A DNA stretch of 64,000 nucleotides from Gordionus sp. m RMFG-2023 (GCF_954871325.1 NC_088777.1:6673366-6737365); one strand, 5' to 3'; positions 37,301 through 47,449 are shown, counted from the first letter of the stretch. Translations and numbers: made by a program. Notes: generated from the sequence alone by a model not told the origin.

Positions 37301-39253
37301 ATATACACCTTTCTATCAAACCATAATTTTATCCAGTTAATTAGCATTATTCTTGGTAATTTTGGGGTCGCGTTCCTGTAATTTGTACAAATAATTGGTA
37401 GGAAAAATTTCCCACAATATTGAGAATAGCTATGGAAAGCTTCTATATCCTAAAAAAATCATTAGAAATATGCAGGATAAATGTAATCTCATTACACCAT
37501 CAGATAATTTATTTTTAAAAAAAATTTTCTTGCATAATAGATATTTTTTAGTTTATTATTTATAATTTTATATGTATTTTAATGTTGCAAAAATTCGATT
37601 AATGTGTTAAATACTGTCAAAGGCAGTATTGAATCAATCTGTATTTTTTTTATTATTAATTTGGATCGGCTCAATTTTTAAAAACGGCTAAGGAAATAAT
37701 TTAGCAAAAAAAAATATATATATATTTTCCACAAACCTGAAAATTTGTTATTAGGTGGCGGAAAAAGTTTGGAAATCTACTAACGATATTATTAATTTGT
37801 ATCGGCTCAATTTTTAAAAACGGCTAAGTAAATATTTTAGCCAAAAAAATATATATATATTCCGCAAACCTGGGGAAAAGGTTTGGAAATCCACCAACGG
37901 AATCTCATGGCTAGTTGAATATTAGTTTGGTTAAAATCTTAATTTAAAAATGGCGAAATCGAGCCGTTTAACAACACTAATCGAGATACTGCCGCATTTG
38001 TTTATAATAACATATATTTAAAACAATTGTTATTTTCGGTAAGCGTCTGTAGATAGTCGATAAAAGCATAGCTTGCCAATCCGATAGTATCCAGCAAGGA
38101 GCATATTTTTTTCCCGAATCCAATTAGTGATTGCTATCTGAGGTGATCAGATTTCATCAATTAATATATTTAAAAAATGGATTTTATTGCACTTTGAAAA
38201 ATAATTAGTCGTTTTAGAAAACTGTTATATATCGACTTGGTGGTATTTAACATTAACCTGAAAAATTTATATATAAATAAATAAATTATAATTTTATATA
38301 TATATTTAGTATTATCTTAAGTAACCCTTTACTTTTTTCACAAGGTAACGATTAACGGAAACGCTTTCCTTTTTTCAAACGTAACGAGTAACGCGTTTCG
38401 TTTTTTTGAAGTAACGTTTACAGCACTAGTATTTAATAATGGACATACTAACATTAAGAAAAATATATTTTTAATGTAATTAGAGATATTTAAATAAGTA
38501 TATCAAATTTCCGGATGTTTAATTAAATTAAATAATATAGATTTTCTACACATATTGGAATACCTTTTTTTTTGCCTGCGAAATCATATCTTTCAAATTA
38601 AAAAAAACGTACTCATTAATATGATTCCTATTTCCCAACGCCAGAAATTAACATATTTTTTTAAAAAAAAATATTGTATTTTATCTTGCTTTTTTAGATT
38701 GTTAAAAGTTACTATGTTTTAAAAATAAATAACGAATATCTGTCTTAAACTGGGACCGAACCGGTCTTTTTTGAGGACAGCAGTTCGGACCGGGTTTTAA
38801 ATTATTTTTGTCCGGATCTATCTTATATTAATATTTAAGTTTGCTTTATTACTAGAGTAGTTACTTTATTGTTAGGGATTCCTTTTCCTAATTTTGCAAT
38901 ATACTATGAAAACGAAAAAGTTTTTTAAAAAAAAAACAATTTACTTAAATTAAATATTTATATATTATTAATATTTTTGATTTTTGTTAACATAAAAATG
39001 ATAAAATAAGAATTAAATCAGGAAAAATACAAAATAATTACCACTGTCTAAACCAGTTTTTTATTTGAAAACTGTGGTTCGGTCTAGTCTGGGCCGCTCC
39101 CGAATGTGACCTTCACTATCTAGGACACTGTCATTTCACAAAGCTTTATTAAAATATTTTTTTTAGAATCCAACTACAAAAAATTACGAATTCAACAAAA
39201 TCCTAGTCAAAATAGGTGGTGGCTATGGCGAAAAAATTATTCAAGTTTTATGA
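34309..39253 (+). CDS. TIMM21: Mitochondrial import inner membrane translocase subunit Tim21
   Basis: Tim21 sits in the inner mitochondrial membrane and contacts the TOM complex from the intermembrane space; in animals it also hands subunits to respiratory-chain assembly. I read six exons: 34309-34489, 34532-34594, 34640-34737, 34785-34858, 35965-36073 and 39167-39253, all GT-AG with matching phases, giving 203 residues (human 248). Matches: membrane span YLGIILVGFGVTG then FLFYIIGKELFSS with a SSNTPTSIFSKAF tail; LLGSPLKAFGEDSGRGRRR against VFGEPIKGYGEATRRGRRQ; MRIKFYISGND and RKGTVYVES against VKFYIEGSE and KQGTVYAQV; NPTTKNYEFNKILVKI against NPGSGEYDFRYIFVEI. Introns 1-3 are 42, 45 and 47 nt; introns 4 and 5 are 1106 and 3093 nt and hold transposons. 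The last ten codons (GGGYGEKIIQVL-stop) end just before a MITE remnant and are the least certain part. Confidence 0.9.
35115..35204. mobile_element. Short deleted MITE (CAGTGTTGTTAAA family) in TIMM21 intron 4
   Basis: The ends TAGTGTTGTTAAATG and CATTTAACAACACT are inverted copies only about 90 bases apart. The middle keeps phrases seen in the full copies (cagaaaaatattactcaagc). No clear target duplication. Confidence 0.7.
35679..35869. mobile_element. MITE (CAGTGTTGTTAAA family) in TIMM21 intron 4
   Basis: The left end TAGTGTTGTTAAATGGC and the right end CGACAACACTA are inverted copies with aatttcac / aatttttc flanks (6 of 8 match). The AAAACGGCTAA subterminal block is present. It is 191 bp and non-coding. 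Confidence 0.75.
36780..36990. mobile_element. Probable MITE with GGCCCGGC subterminal repeats, nested
   Basis: GCATGGCCCGGC and CCGGCCCGGCC at the left face CCGGCCCGGG and AGGGCCGGGCCTGCAG at the right. The GGCCCGG blocks contrast with the AT-rich DNA around. Exact ends and target duplication were not resolved. Confidence 0.45.
37650..37979. mobile_element. MITE of the CAGTGTTGTTAAA family with internal duplication
   Basis: The right end GAGCCGTTTAACAACACTA is intact; the left terminal bases are lost. The block ATCGGCTCAATTTTTAAAAA occurs twice (about 37664 and 37802), so a segment of about 137 bases was duplicated in tandem. It lies inside the 36131-38428 element and is therefore younger than it. 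Confidence 0.65.
38745..39100. mobile_element. Probable MITE with GACCGAACC subterminal motif
   Basis: The left end CTGGGACCGAACCGGTC faces the right end GGTTCGGTCTAGTCTGGGCC. The interior is AT-rich. It lies in TIMM21 intron 5, just upstream of the last exon. No target duplication was seen. The motif resembles that of the 2568-3397 hAT. Confidence 0.5.
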
Positions 39254-39259
39254 TCATTG

Positions 39260-39298
39260 TTTATAAAAATCAGCTCATATCGACCGTTAACAACACTA
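39260..39298. mobile_element. Right end of a CAGTGTTGTTAAA-family MITE
   Basis: TTTATAAAAATCAGCTC then CCGTTAACAACACTA matches the right end of the copy at 17289-17502. The left part is not recognisable. It starts seven bases after the proposed TIMM21 stop codon, so it may have supplied the 3' UTR or replaced the original end of the gene. Confidence 0.6.
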
Positions 39299-40521
39299 TT
39301 AAGAAACTCTTACCTTCGAAAATAGATTGAAAATTATATGTATTATAAAATCTTTATTTTACTTTGAAATTATATAATCACAAATCATTTATTATGAAAT
39401 TTAAATTATTATTTTTTTAAAAAATTTGTACACTCTTTTTACATCAGAGAATATTAAATAGTTCTTCTTTTTATAGACCAAAAAATAATAAAAAAATTTT
39501 TTTTTTATTTATTAAAATCGAAATGTGACCTTTTATTAAATTCTTAAATATTATATTTAGTTTGCCATGAAATTATAAATGTTCGAAATATGTGTTTGTT
39601 TATGAAACAAATTGAATCCCTATATTTTATGTTCTATTATTTTTTTAATTTATCATCTTTATTTTATAGGAATTATTGTTAACAATTACATACTTAAAAA
39701 AATCGTATTCTTTAAGTTCTATTTCTATATATATTTCAAATAATGAATAAATCATGATGTCATGTATATACTAATCAAATGCATTTACGAAATATTTACA
39801 CATATTATATTTTTTAAACAATGACGTGGTTTCTTGAGGTTTAGCTACTGGCAATGATATATTATCATTGGCTACTGGATTGATTTGAGGAAATATTTTT
39901 TTAACATTTTAAAGAAATAAATTTGAAACCAGTTTTGCGCGCTAAAAAATAAAATAATTACAAAAATAATAGCCGCTATAGCTACCAAAAAATTAGCGCG
40001 CTACTTTAACAACTCTGCTGTGTTCCTATCAGTATTTACTTATTTTAACATATTCACATATGTATTTCTTACATAATCATAAGCATAACCTAAATTTAAA
40101 AATGTATAAGAATTGAATACATTTTATTATAAAATTAAAGTCACAGAAAATTTAAAAATATTTTATAAGATATAATAAATTTTCTTAACAAAATATAATA
40201 TCAACATTTAAAAATATATGATCATGATATAAATCAACAATATTAAATTTAAATAAAGGAATCTTAATTCAGGCACACTATCCAATTTATTCATTGGCCA
40301 TTAAATAAAATTGTTTTGGTCAATTATAAGGCGCTTAATTATTAGGTATCATTAAATTGTACTTATATCAATGATAATTATTTTATTTATTATAGTTCAA
40401 TCACAATATTATTATAATATAAACAGTTATTTAAAACAGCTGTAAATTTTTTAAAAATATGAAGAAACAGAAACAATCTTTTATTAATTCCTATAAGTTC
40501 AACAAAAGTAACATCACAACT
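39299..40521. other. AT-rich intergenic stretch, one MITE end
   Basis: No reading frame of note. At 39935-40017 there is a remnant whose right end (TTAGCGCGCTACTTTAACAACTCTG) matches the subterminal and terminal sequence of the 4655-7217 hAT, with a GCGCGCTA block on the left. Otherwise nothing is seen. Confidence 0.45.
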
Positions 40522-41730
40522 CATAGGCGTAGCCAAAATTTTCCTAAGGGGGGGGGAATTAAAAAATGGTGGCTTCGTTTCCAGACCCCTTTAGGGCAGG
40601 CCTTCGGCCCGCTTTTGTTCAGCCTTCGACCGGGTTACCTTATTCTATATATAATCATAAAATATTTGTACAAGATAGGAGGTTAATTTTAATAAAAAAA
40701 AATAAGCCTAGAACAAATATGAAATATATTTTTATTAGTTTATATAAAATATAATAAATTACTTGTATATACATTAATATAAAAGCACGGTAATAATTTA
40801 TTCCAAACAAGTATAAGAAATTTCTTTATAAAAAGTAAGCAGATATATAGTTGATAATCCTCTATTATATAGAATTAGTTACAAAATACTAGGTGAAATT
40901 CCACTTTTACATACATATTTGACAGTTAGAGAATATATTACAGTTAATATTTTAACAAATTTTACTAATCATGTTCTTGATAATAAATATAGCAACAGTA
41001 TTCAATTATTTAAGGCCATCTATTTATTTTAAATAAAATATTAAAAATCTTCATATAATTTATCCCACAATATTTTTAAAAGATATTTTCTTCCTTATCA
41101 ATATTTTATAGTTTTCTGTAAGATATATTATTCGCTATATTAGTAAAAAATTACATGATTGTCATATGATAATTGATAAAATTCGATATACTCTAAATCT
41201 ACAACATATAATATTCCACTTTTTGTATTGTCTTTTAATTTTTTTTATTTAATTTATGATTTAATTTTATCAATAGTTTTATAATTATATTTTACTTTTA
41301 TTAAGATAAATAAATTAAAATTACTCACTTTATAAAAAATTATATATTTTATATATTGTATTATTTAGTAATTTTATGGATTTATTAATAATAATTATAA
41401 TACATTTCACTTTTGTCTTAAGACTTATCTTATATTCCATTTCTTAAAAAATATTTTGGTTCATATTTTTTTAATATATAAATGCTTTTTTCCAAAAATG
41501 TATATAGTATGATGAATATTTTTATAAAAAAATATTAATTTTTACATTCTTTCTTTCAAATTATTGTTTAAGTTATATGCATACATTTTTAGAGGTAAGG
41601 GAGTGGGGGAAGAGGGAAGACTAAGGGGTATATTTTTTATTAACTTAAAATGATATTCACAAAAAGTGATAAATTTCTGGGGGGGGGGGGACTGGAATTT
41701 CTCTTTGCCCCCCCCCTGGCTATGCCTATG
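40522..41730. mobile_element. Non-autonomous hAT-type transposon, perfect TSD
   Basis: The left end CATAGGCGTAGCCAAAATTT and the right end GGCTATGCCTATG are inverted copies, each next to a G or C homopolymer run. An exact 8-bp duplication TCACAACT lies at 40514-40521 and 41731-41738. The interior is AT-rich with no transposase text. The frames at 40459-40754 and 41666-41995 cross its ends and are not genes. Confidence 0.85.
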
Positions 41731-41738
41731 TCACAACT

Positions 41739-42735
41739 CCTACAATCTACTAGTATTACAACATCAGAAATTCCTGAAATTGATTCTGCTTATAGTAAGT
41801 ATAAATTTCTATTATATTTTGTTACTTAGTGAGGAATTATTTGACCTTAACTTATATGAGCAAAAACTAATCTCTATAGGGTTGGCAATACCTATATATT
41901 GTAAAAAAAATCCTCTAATAATTCAAGTTCAATTTAAATCCCAGGTGATCTTGGCCAGAATGAACCAAAGCAAATCAAATAAATCAATTCCGTAAAACAA
42001 GATATCCATGGAAAGCTGAGATTATTTCTAAAATCATGGTATAGAAGTCGAGACATGTTGGAGTACAGTGTAGAAGCTGACGCTGCTTTTTGTTTTCTAT
42101 GTAGGAAATACTTGTGTAGCCCAAATGATGAATTTTGACAAAAGAGATTCAGAAATTGGAAAAATGCGTTAGTTGCAAATAAGGGATTGCTAAACCTGAA
42201 AGCTCAAACGCTTATTAAAATTCAATAACAATTTGGCTTGACAAAAATCTAAATATAAATAAGGATACTGAATTAACAACAATTTTGGTAAGACGACAAA
42301 TTAACCGTAATCGTTACTATCTTGTATTGATCCAACAATCAATATAATAAAAAAAAAGAAGAAGCGATAATTCTTTTGATTTGACTAGAATTAAGGCTGA
42401 TAAAATTTTAGAAGAATATAATCCCCAAAAATTATCAATGTTAGGTAAAACTAATATAAACTTTCAAGATTTTTTAGTCGAGTCCAAAATACAATTTGAT
42501 TGTGAAATGGACTAGGATATATTATGAAATTATTGATTACTCTGTTGATCGTTTTTTAGATAGATTTAAACAAGATGATTATAATCTACTAACATGTTTT
42601 AATACATTGTCCCCCTTTGAACCTGATTATTTTATATCAGATAAAATGGTCCCATTAGAATCATTATTAAACTTAAATATAGGAACGTTACATCATAAAA
42701 TGAAAAAGCTAAAGATTATTAGCTGCAGAAGTTAA
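41739..42735 (+). pseudogene. Decayed TTF-finger (ZMYM1-like) hAT transposase
   Basis: The plus strand reads KSWYRSRDMLEYSVEADAAF, then CFLCRKYLC, then KRFRNWKNALVANKGLL. This is the TTF-type zinc finger that begins ZMYM1-like hAT proteins. A later frame at 42496-42735 (YSVDRFLDRFKQDDYNLL, then SPFEPDYF) fits the late part of such proteins. Stops and frame changes interrupt it throughout, and no transposon ends were found, so it is an old remnant. It precedes GTF2H5 by about 800 bp. Confidence 0.55.
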
Positions 42736-42828
42736 AGAAACACATAATTGTTATATCCTAAATAATATGTATAAAAAAATATCATGCATTTAAAAAAGTG
42801 TATAAATTCTACTAAGCAGCCATCATCA

Positions 42829-43218
42829 TTGGGGTATCAGCGGCTTCGAGGCCTCGTTCTCTACATCAAAGAGAGTCGATCAAGCACTACAGAGTCGATC
42901 AAAGATCAATGTAAGCAAATTTCGTATTGATGGCTTATAAAAAAACATAACAGAAAATTTATTCATTAATTAATTTATGTTAAAATTTAAAAATAAAAAA
43001 TCGTCATTATATAATTGTTTTGTATATTCATATTATAGTATTATTTTGTATTCAAATACATTAATAAATTTTTAATAAAAATGGCAAAAAATTTCTATGA
43101 ATGCTTAATTTGTTTTATTTTTAAAAAATAGTGGCCCCCACTAAGCAGCTGGCCCCCTCAACTAAGCAGTTGGCCCCCTAGCTGAAAATTCATGGCTACG
43201 GGCCCGGTGATACCCCTG
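42829..43218. mobile_element. Probable non-autonomous element with GGGGTATCA ends
   Basis: The left GGGGTATCAGCGG and the right CCGGTGATACCCCTG are inverted copies. ACTAAGCAGC with a following GGCCCCC occurs two or three times near the right end, and CTAAGCAGC also lies just left of the element. AT-rich middle, no coding text, no clear target duplication. Confidence 0.5.
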
Positions 43219-43536
43219 CCACCTGCAAAACATGTTATAGAGAAATTGGCGCAATCGCAAAGGTTACATTAATGAACGAAGTTATGATTAACTTTTTAAA
43301 TTATTATGTTTAATTCTATAATTTAGTGTGAACATACCGGGTTAGAGAGTTATAATATATTATGATATTAAAACGCTCTAATATTTAGTATTTTCCATTA
43401 TGTTTTCTAAATTGTCATTTTTTAAAATATGATTGGTTCTAATGAATTTTATGATTCTAATATTTGTATCATCATGACATAATGTTGTCAGTATTTAACA
43501 GCTGTCAAGGGGCTATATATTTTTTTAGTGATAAAC

Positions 43537-43844
43537 ATGGTAAATGTGATAAAAGGAGTCATGATTGAATGGTAAACTTTATGCAAATTATTTTTATAAA
43601 CAGGTATTTAAGTGATTCAACTATGAAACAGTTTTTAATTTATCTCGATGAAACTTCAAAATTGGGCAAAAAATTTATAATTCAAGTTTTTTTTAAAAAT
43701 GTTTTAATTGTATTATATAATATTAAGGACTTAGATGATACACATATCTTTGTTTCTTCTGACATTGTTGAATCACTTCAGGAAGAAGTAGATGAATTAT
43801 TAGACAAATTATCATTTCCAGTTGTTAATTCAATTGAGGATTAG
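43537..43844 (+). CDS. GTF2H5: TFIIH subunit 5 (TTDA / Tfb5)
   Basis: This small subunit binds p52 in the TFIIH core and stabilises the complex for nucleotide-excision repair and transcription. I read three exons: 43537-43571, 43613-43685 and 43728-43844 (stop TAG), giving 74 residues against 71 in human. Start [12 protein letters not shown], then [20 protein letters not shown] with FIIQ, then [20 protein letters not shown] align almost without gaps to human [32 protein letters not shown] with FIIQ, and [20 protein letters not shown]. Introns are 41 and 42 nt, GT-AG. The second is a multiple of three with no stop, so a simple ORF reads through it and picks a wrong start at 43569. I chose the ATG at 43537 because it restores the conserved MVNV start. 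The stop lies only 14 nt before the PIGM ATG on the same strand. Confidence 0.93.
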
Positions 43845-43858
43845 AAATAACACCATAT

Positions 43859-45187
43859 ATGATGAATTGCTTTATATTTATTATGGCATATATGATTAGA
43901 GTTATATTGATAACATATTCTATGCTGCAAGATAAATATTTTCGCGTAAAATACACTGATATTGACTATGATGTTTATTTGCAAGCATCTCATACATTGA
44001 AATCACCAAAATTTGTAGATTTATATATTATAAACCCAACTTATAGATATAGTCCATTGATTGCATATATAACCTTAATTGATATATATTTTGTAAGTGG
44101 ACTTTGTAAATTTATTTATGCTTCTTCAGATATAGTAGCAGCTTTGTTTATAAATAAATTATCCTCAATTTTACTCCATGCTCACTCTAGTACAACTTTA
44201 TTATTTCTTATTAAATATATTTGGTTATATAATCCTTTGGTCATTGCAATATCAACAAGAGGTAATTTTGATTCATTAATTTGTTGTTTATTTGCATTTT
44301 TACTTCATGAAATAAATAAACCAAATTCTTGGCTTATTGCAGGCTTTTTATATGGCTTGTGTATTCACCTTAGAATTTTTCCTATTTTATTTATACCAAC
44401 ATTTTATTTCTTTCTGCTTCAGAGAAATTCAAAATTTCCTAAATTTATTTTTAATAATCAGCATTTTATATTTTTTGGAACTGCATTCTTGACATTTACC
44501 ATTTTAACATTCTATTTTTATAAAATATTTCATCAACCTTATATAAATTCGGCGTTTCTTTATCATCTAATATATCGCAAAGATTTTAAGCATAATTTTT
44601 CAATGCATTTTTATCCCACATATTTATCACTTAGCACTCCAATTTTATCCCATTTTGAAACACAATTAGATTTAATAAAATTATATCAACTATTATCTCT
44701 AGATAAATTAAGTGTCACTGTCATATCCCTATACATTCCTTTCAAAATATTTAATGTATATGAAATATTTAATGGTAATCAATTGTCTATCATAGTTTCA
44801 CATCATATACACAAACTTGCTAGTTGCCTTTTAATCATTACACTTACTTTTGTAACATTTAACAAAGTTATAACATCCCAATATTTCTTATGGCCTTTAA
44901 TTTTTTTGCCCATTGTATTAGCCCCATCTTTTAATGAGCTTGAACAATTCAGCTTAAAAACATTTGGTAAACTTCCTATCTTGTTAATAACACTTTGGCT
45001 AATCACGAAAGTTGGTTGGTTATTTTTTGCTTACAATTTAGAATTTCAAGGTCTTAATACTTTCATGTATATTTGGATTATGAGCTGTCTTTTTTTTTCG
45101 ACCAATGTAGCTATCATATGTTATATTGTATATTATTGTAATGTGTGGTGCACAAATTTGAACGTTAAACACCTAATAGATTCATAA
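43859..45187 (+). CDS. PIGM: GPI mannosyltransferase 1 catalytic subunit
   Basis: PIG-M, with PIG-X, adds the first mannose from dolichol-phosphate-mannose to the GPI anchor on the lumenal side of the ER. The single exon encodes 442 residues (human 423). The lumenal DxD-type motif is in FRVKYTDIDYDVY (Asp34, Asp36). Other family landmarks: TYRYSPLIAYITL; AISTRGNFDSLICC; YGLCIHLRIFPILFIP; FLYHLIYRKDFKHNFSMHFY; FVTFNKVITSQYFLWP; LEFQGLNTFMYIWIM. Many hydrophobic spans occur throughout, as expected for this multi-pass enzyme. The loop after HNFSMHFY is about 25 residues longer than in human. The ATG at 43859 lies 14 nt after the GTF2H5 stop. Starting at Met2 (43862) or at the MAYM methionine (43883) would still keep the first span. 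Confidence 0.94.
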   Translation: MMNCFIFIMAYMIRVILITYSMLQDKYFRVKYTDIDYDVYLQASHTLKSPKFVDLYIINPTYRYSPLIAYITLIDIYFVSGLCKFIYASSDIVAALFINKLSSILLHAHSSTTLLFLIKYIWLYNPLVIAISTRGNFDSLICCLFAFLLHEINKPNSWLIAGFLYGLCIHLRIFPILFIPTFYFFLLQRNSKFPKFIFNNQHFIFFGTAFLTFTILTFYFYKIFHQPYINSAFLYHLIYRKDFKHNFSMHFYPTYLSLSTPILSHFETQLDLIKLYQLLSLDKLSVTVISLYIPFKIFNVYEIFNGNQLSIIVSHHIHKLASCLLIITLTFVTFNKVITSQYFLWPLIFLPIVLAPSFNELEQFSLKTFGKLPILLITLWLITKVGWLFFAYNLEFQGLNTFMYIWIMSCLFFSTNVAIICYIVYYCNVWCTNLNVKHLIDS

Positions 45188-45404
45188 ATTTATTACAATC
45201 CAATCCTGATTTTATTGTTTAATTTATTATTTTTAAATAAAAGCAATATAATGCATAGAGTAGCTTATATTTTTTTACATATGTACAGTCACCAGTTATT
45301 AATGTTTTTTACAAAAAAAAAGATACAAGCAAAAATATGTTTCTCTAAAATGGTTATTATAAATTTCAAGCGGTTTCAATTTTTTACAAAAATTTAAAAA
45401 TAAA

Positions 45405-46110
45405 TTAGTTATTATGATCGGCATTTCTTTTATAAAGGTAATCGTAATAGTTAACATTTTGGCTTAAATTGCTATTATTTTCATTATGTTGCTCGTATTT
45501 TTGTGAAGAGTTATTATTAATGTTGCTGAAAACATTGTAGTAACTCATAGAATTCTGTGTTATTTTTATCCATATATTTGATATGGTGTCGAAGTAGTGT
45601 TGTTAAACGGCTCATTTTGAGCCGATTTTTAAAAACGGCTAACTCAATATTTTATCCAGAAAAATATTATGCAAGCCTGAAGATTTTGCTCAAAGAGGGA
45701 ACAAAGGTCTAAACATATATAACCGAAATCTCGAGGCTTAGGCAATATTTTTCTGGCTACAATATTGAGTTAGCCATTTTAAAAAATCGGCTCAAAATGA
45801 GTCTTTTAACAACACTGTGTCGAAGTACTAAGATTTTAATTTGTGAGTTAATTATAGCTAAAAATATATGTATAGTTTTTTCAATAAGTATTGTTTTATA
45901 AGATTATCATTGGAATTAAATATTCATATAATATTAAATTTACCATTAAAAATAGATGCACCAATCCCAAATATAAACCTAACAATTGCAATATATAAAT
46001 CGAATATGGCTGGTTTAGATCTATATAATTTGTCAAGATTTCTTTTAAAGAAATAGAAGTGGTGAAAATATCTTGACAAAAATAAATAAATTTCCTAAAA
46101 CGCCATTATT
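45405..46110 (-). CDS. Possible convergent gene of unknown identity, split by a MITE
   Basis: Read on the minus strand, 46060-45950 encodes RNLDKLYRSKPAIFDLYIAI then VRFIFGIGASIFN, a membrane-like phrase ending at a GTAAAT donor. Acceptors TTTTTAG and CTTAG follow near 45860 and 45829. With the inserted MITE set aside, the last stretch can be read in two frames. One ends NNNSSQKYEQHNENNSNLSQ then NVNYYDYLYKRNADHNN and stop (45405-45407), and I prefer it for its length. The other ends NNTEFYELLQCFQQH. I do not recognise the protein. It would converge on PIGM, with stop codons about 220 bp apart. Confidence 0.28.
45595..45817. mobile_element. MITE (CAGTGTTGTTAAA family), perfect TSD
   Basis: TAGTGTTGTTAAACGGCTCA at the left mirrors the right end TTTTAACAACACTG. 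An exact 8-bp duplication TGTCGAAG lies at 45587-45594 and 45818-45825. It is 223 bp and nearly palindromic (AAAACGGCTAACTCAATATT against AATATTGAGTTAGCCATTTT). The exact duplication and close match to the 17289 copy suggest a recent insertion. Confidence 0.92.
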
Positions 46111-46175
46111 TAATACAGTAAATTTATAGCCAATAACCAATTTTTAAAAAATATCAAGGATTAAGGCCAATTATT

Positions 46176-46433
46176 AGAGGTCTGCAAAGATCAACGAGAT
46201 TTGGCCCTTTATTTGCACAAGAAAATTTGCCCACCCAACCAAGGCCAACTTGTTATAATTATATTTAAATTTGCCTGGCCTTGCCCATAAGATTTTACAA
46301 AAAGTCAAGCCCAACCCGTTATAGTTTTACGAAAAGTCTATCCTGGCACATTATTTTTTTATGCAAAATTTCTTTAATAACTATCTAATTTTTTCACAAT
46401 ATCAATTATAGCTCTTATTTCAAATTATTAATA
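46176..46433. mobile_element. Left end of an AGAGGTCTGCAAAG-family element
   Basis: AGAGGTCTGCAAAGATC at the left matches the ends of the 22341-22606 MITE, followed by repeats of GCCCAACCCG type. Similar GCCCAGCTCAACCC phrases also occur at about 46565-46650, inside the Helitron, so either the Helitron carries a related piece or it inserted into this element. The right end was not resolved. Confidence 0.45.
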
Positions 46434-46439
46434 CTAGTA

Positions 46440-46464
46440 GAAAGCCCGTCAAAAATGACGGGGA
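46440..46464 (-). terminator. Helitron 3' hairpin before the CTAG end
   Basis: CCCGTCATTTTTGACGGG forms a six-base-pair GC-rich stem with a short AT loop, followed by CTTTCTACTAG. This is the position and form of the Helitron replication terminator (a transposition signal, not a transcription terminator). Confidence 0.7.
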
Positions 46465-47449
46465 ATGAGATTTTTATTCATTTTTAACGATAGATGTCAT
46501 GCCAGGTTAAAGCTCACAATATTATGAAGCATCCATGATCTTATCATTTTAAAAAAGTTTATCAAGCCCAGCTCAACCCTTAATAATTTGTAAAAGATAT
46601 TCGCAAGTCAGGTGCAAGCTAATATTAATTTTGAGGTTCCAAGCCCAGTCCTACCCATTATAATTTTGAAAATTTTTTCCCGCCTCGGAGATAGTTAAAT
46701 TTTTAATATCATCACATGAACGGGAAATATCTGATTTGTCTAATATGGAAAAAAATCATGTAAATTCCGTATTAAGGGAAACTGGGAAGGCCTGGGCAAC
46801 CACTTATTAGATAATCATGACAAATAAAATAAAAATAACCGACTCTTATATTATATCTAAAAAATAAATTGTTGTTTATTATATAGGGTTATTGTTGTTT
46901 TTCAGATGTATGTCTTGCATTTCCGAAATTATCTGTCAAAGAATTTGATAAGGGATATATATATTTTTATGTTAAGTAAAAAAAATGCTATCTATTTAAA
47001 TTACAAAAATGCCATTAAACACTAATGTAACTTATATACAAATTATTTATATATTTTTTAAGATATTTTTTTTATTGACATAAATTTAGGATAATTTTTT
47101 TAAAAAATAATGAGGATTAGTTATTATGTATTTGATAAAATTAAGAGCAAATCCTTGTTGACATTTTAATTTTTGAAGGAAAAAGCGACAAAATAAATCT
47201 GGGCGGTCGTCTGGAGAGGAAATAATTAATCTATAATTTTATATCAATTAGGGTTGTAGATGAAAGTAATGACGGATTAACAAAGCAGTGTACAAAACAC
47301 ATTACGTCCTGATAAAGATGATATGCCTATGCCTTGGTATACTGGTAAAAGAAGAACGCAAAACAATATTTCTGTCAATGTCAGCATTGGTATCCCCCTC
47401 TAAAATAGAATCATGAACGACAATGTTAACTCAACCATAAAACGGTTGT

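Larger units (their letters stand above)
36131..38428. mobile_element. hAT-type transposon with GTAACG subterminal repeats in TIMM21 intron 5
   Basis: The left end AAGTGCTGCTGTAAAGTAACG mirrors the right end CGTTTACAGCACTA, with many copies of GTAACG/CGTTAC just inside. Flanks gtatttat (36123-36130) and gtatttaa (38429-38436) form a duplication with one mismatch. At about 36535-36600 a BED-finger remnant is readable (LCPCRLSYDSNIS then SSSSLKKHI). The rest of the transposase is gone. Smaller elements sit inside it at about 36780-36990 and 37650-37979. The insertion begins 57 bases downstream of a TIMM21 splice donor. Confidence 0.8.

Noticed and set aside
43569-43844. A continuous 91-codon frame starting MVNFMQIIF
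   Set aside because: It overlaps GTF2H5 but starts inside intron 1 and reads through intron 2. The spliced model from 43537 matches the family far better.
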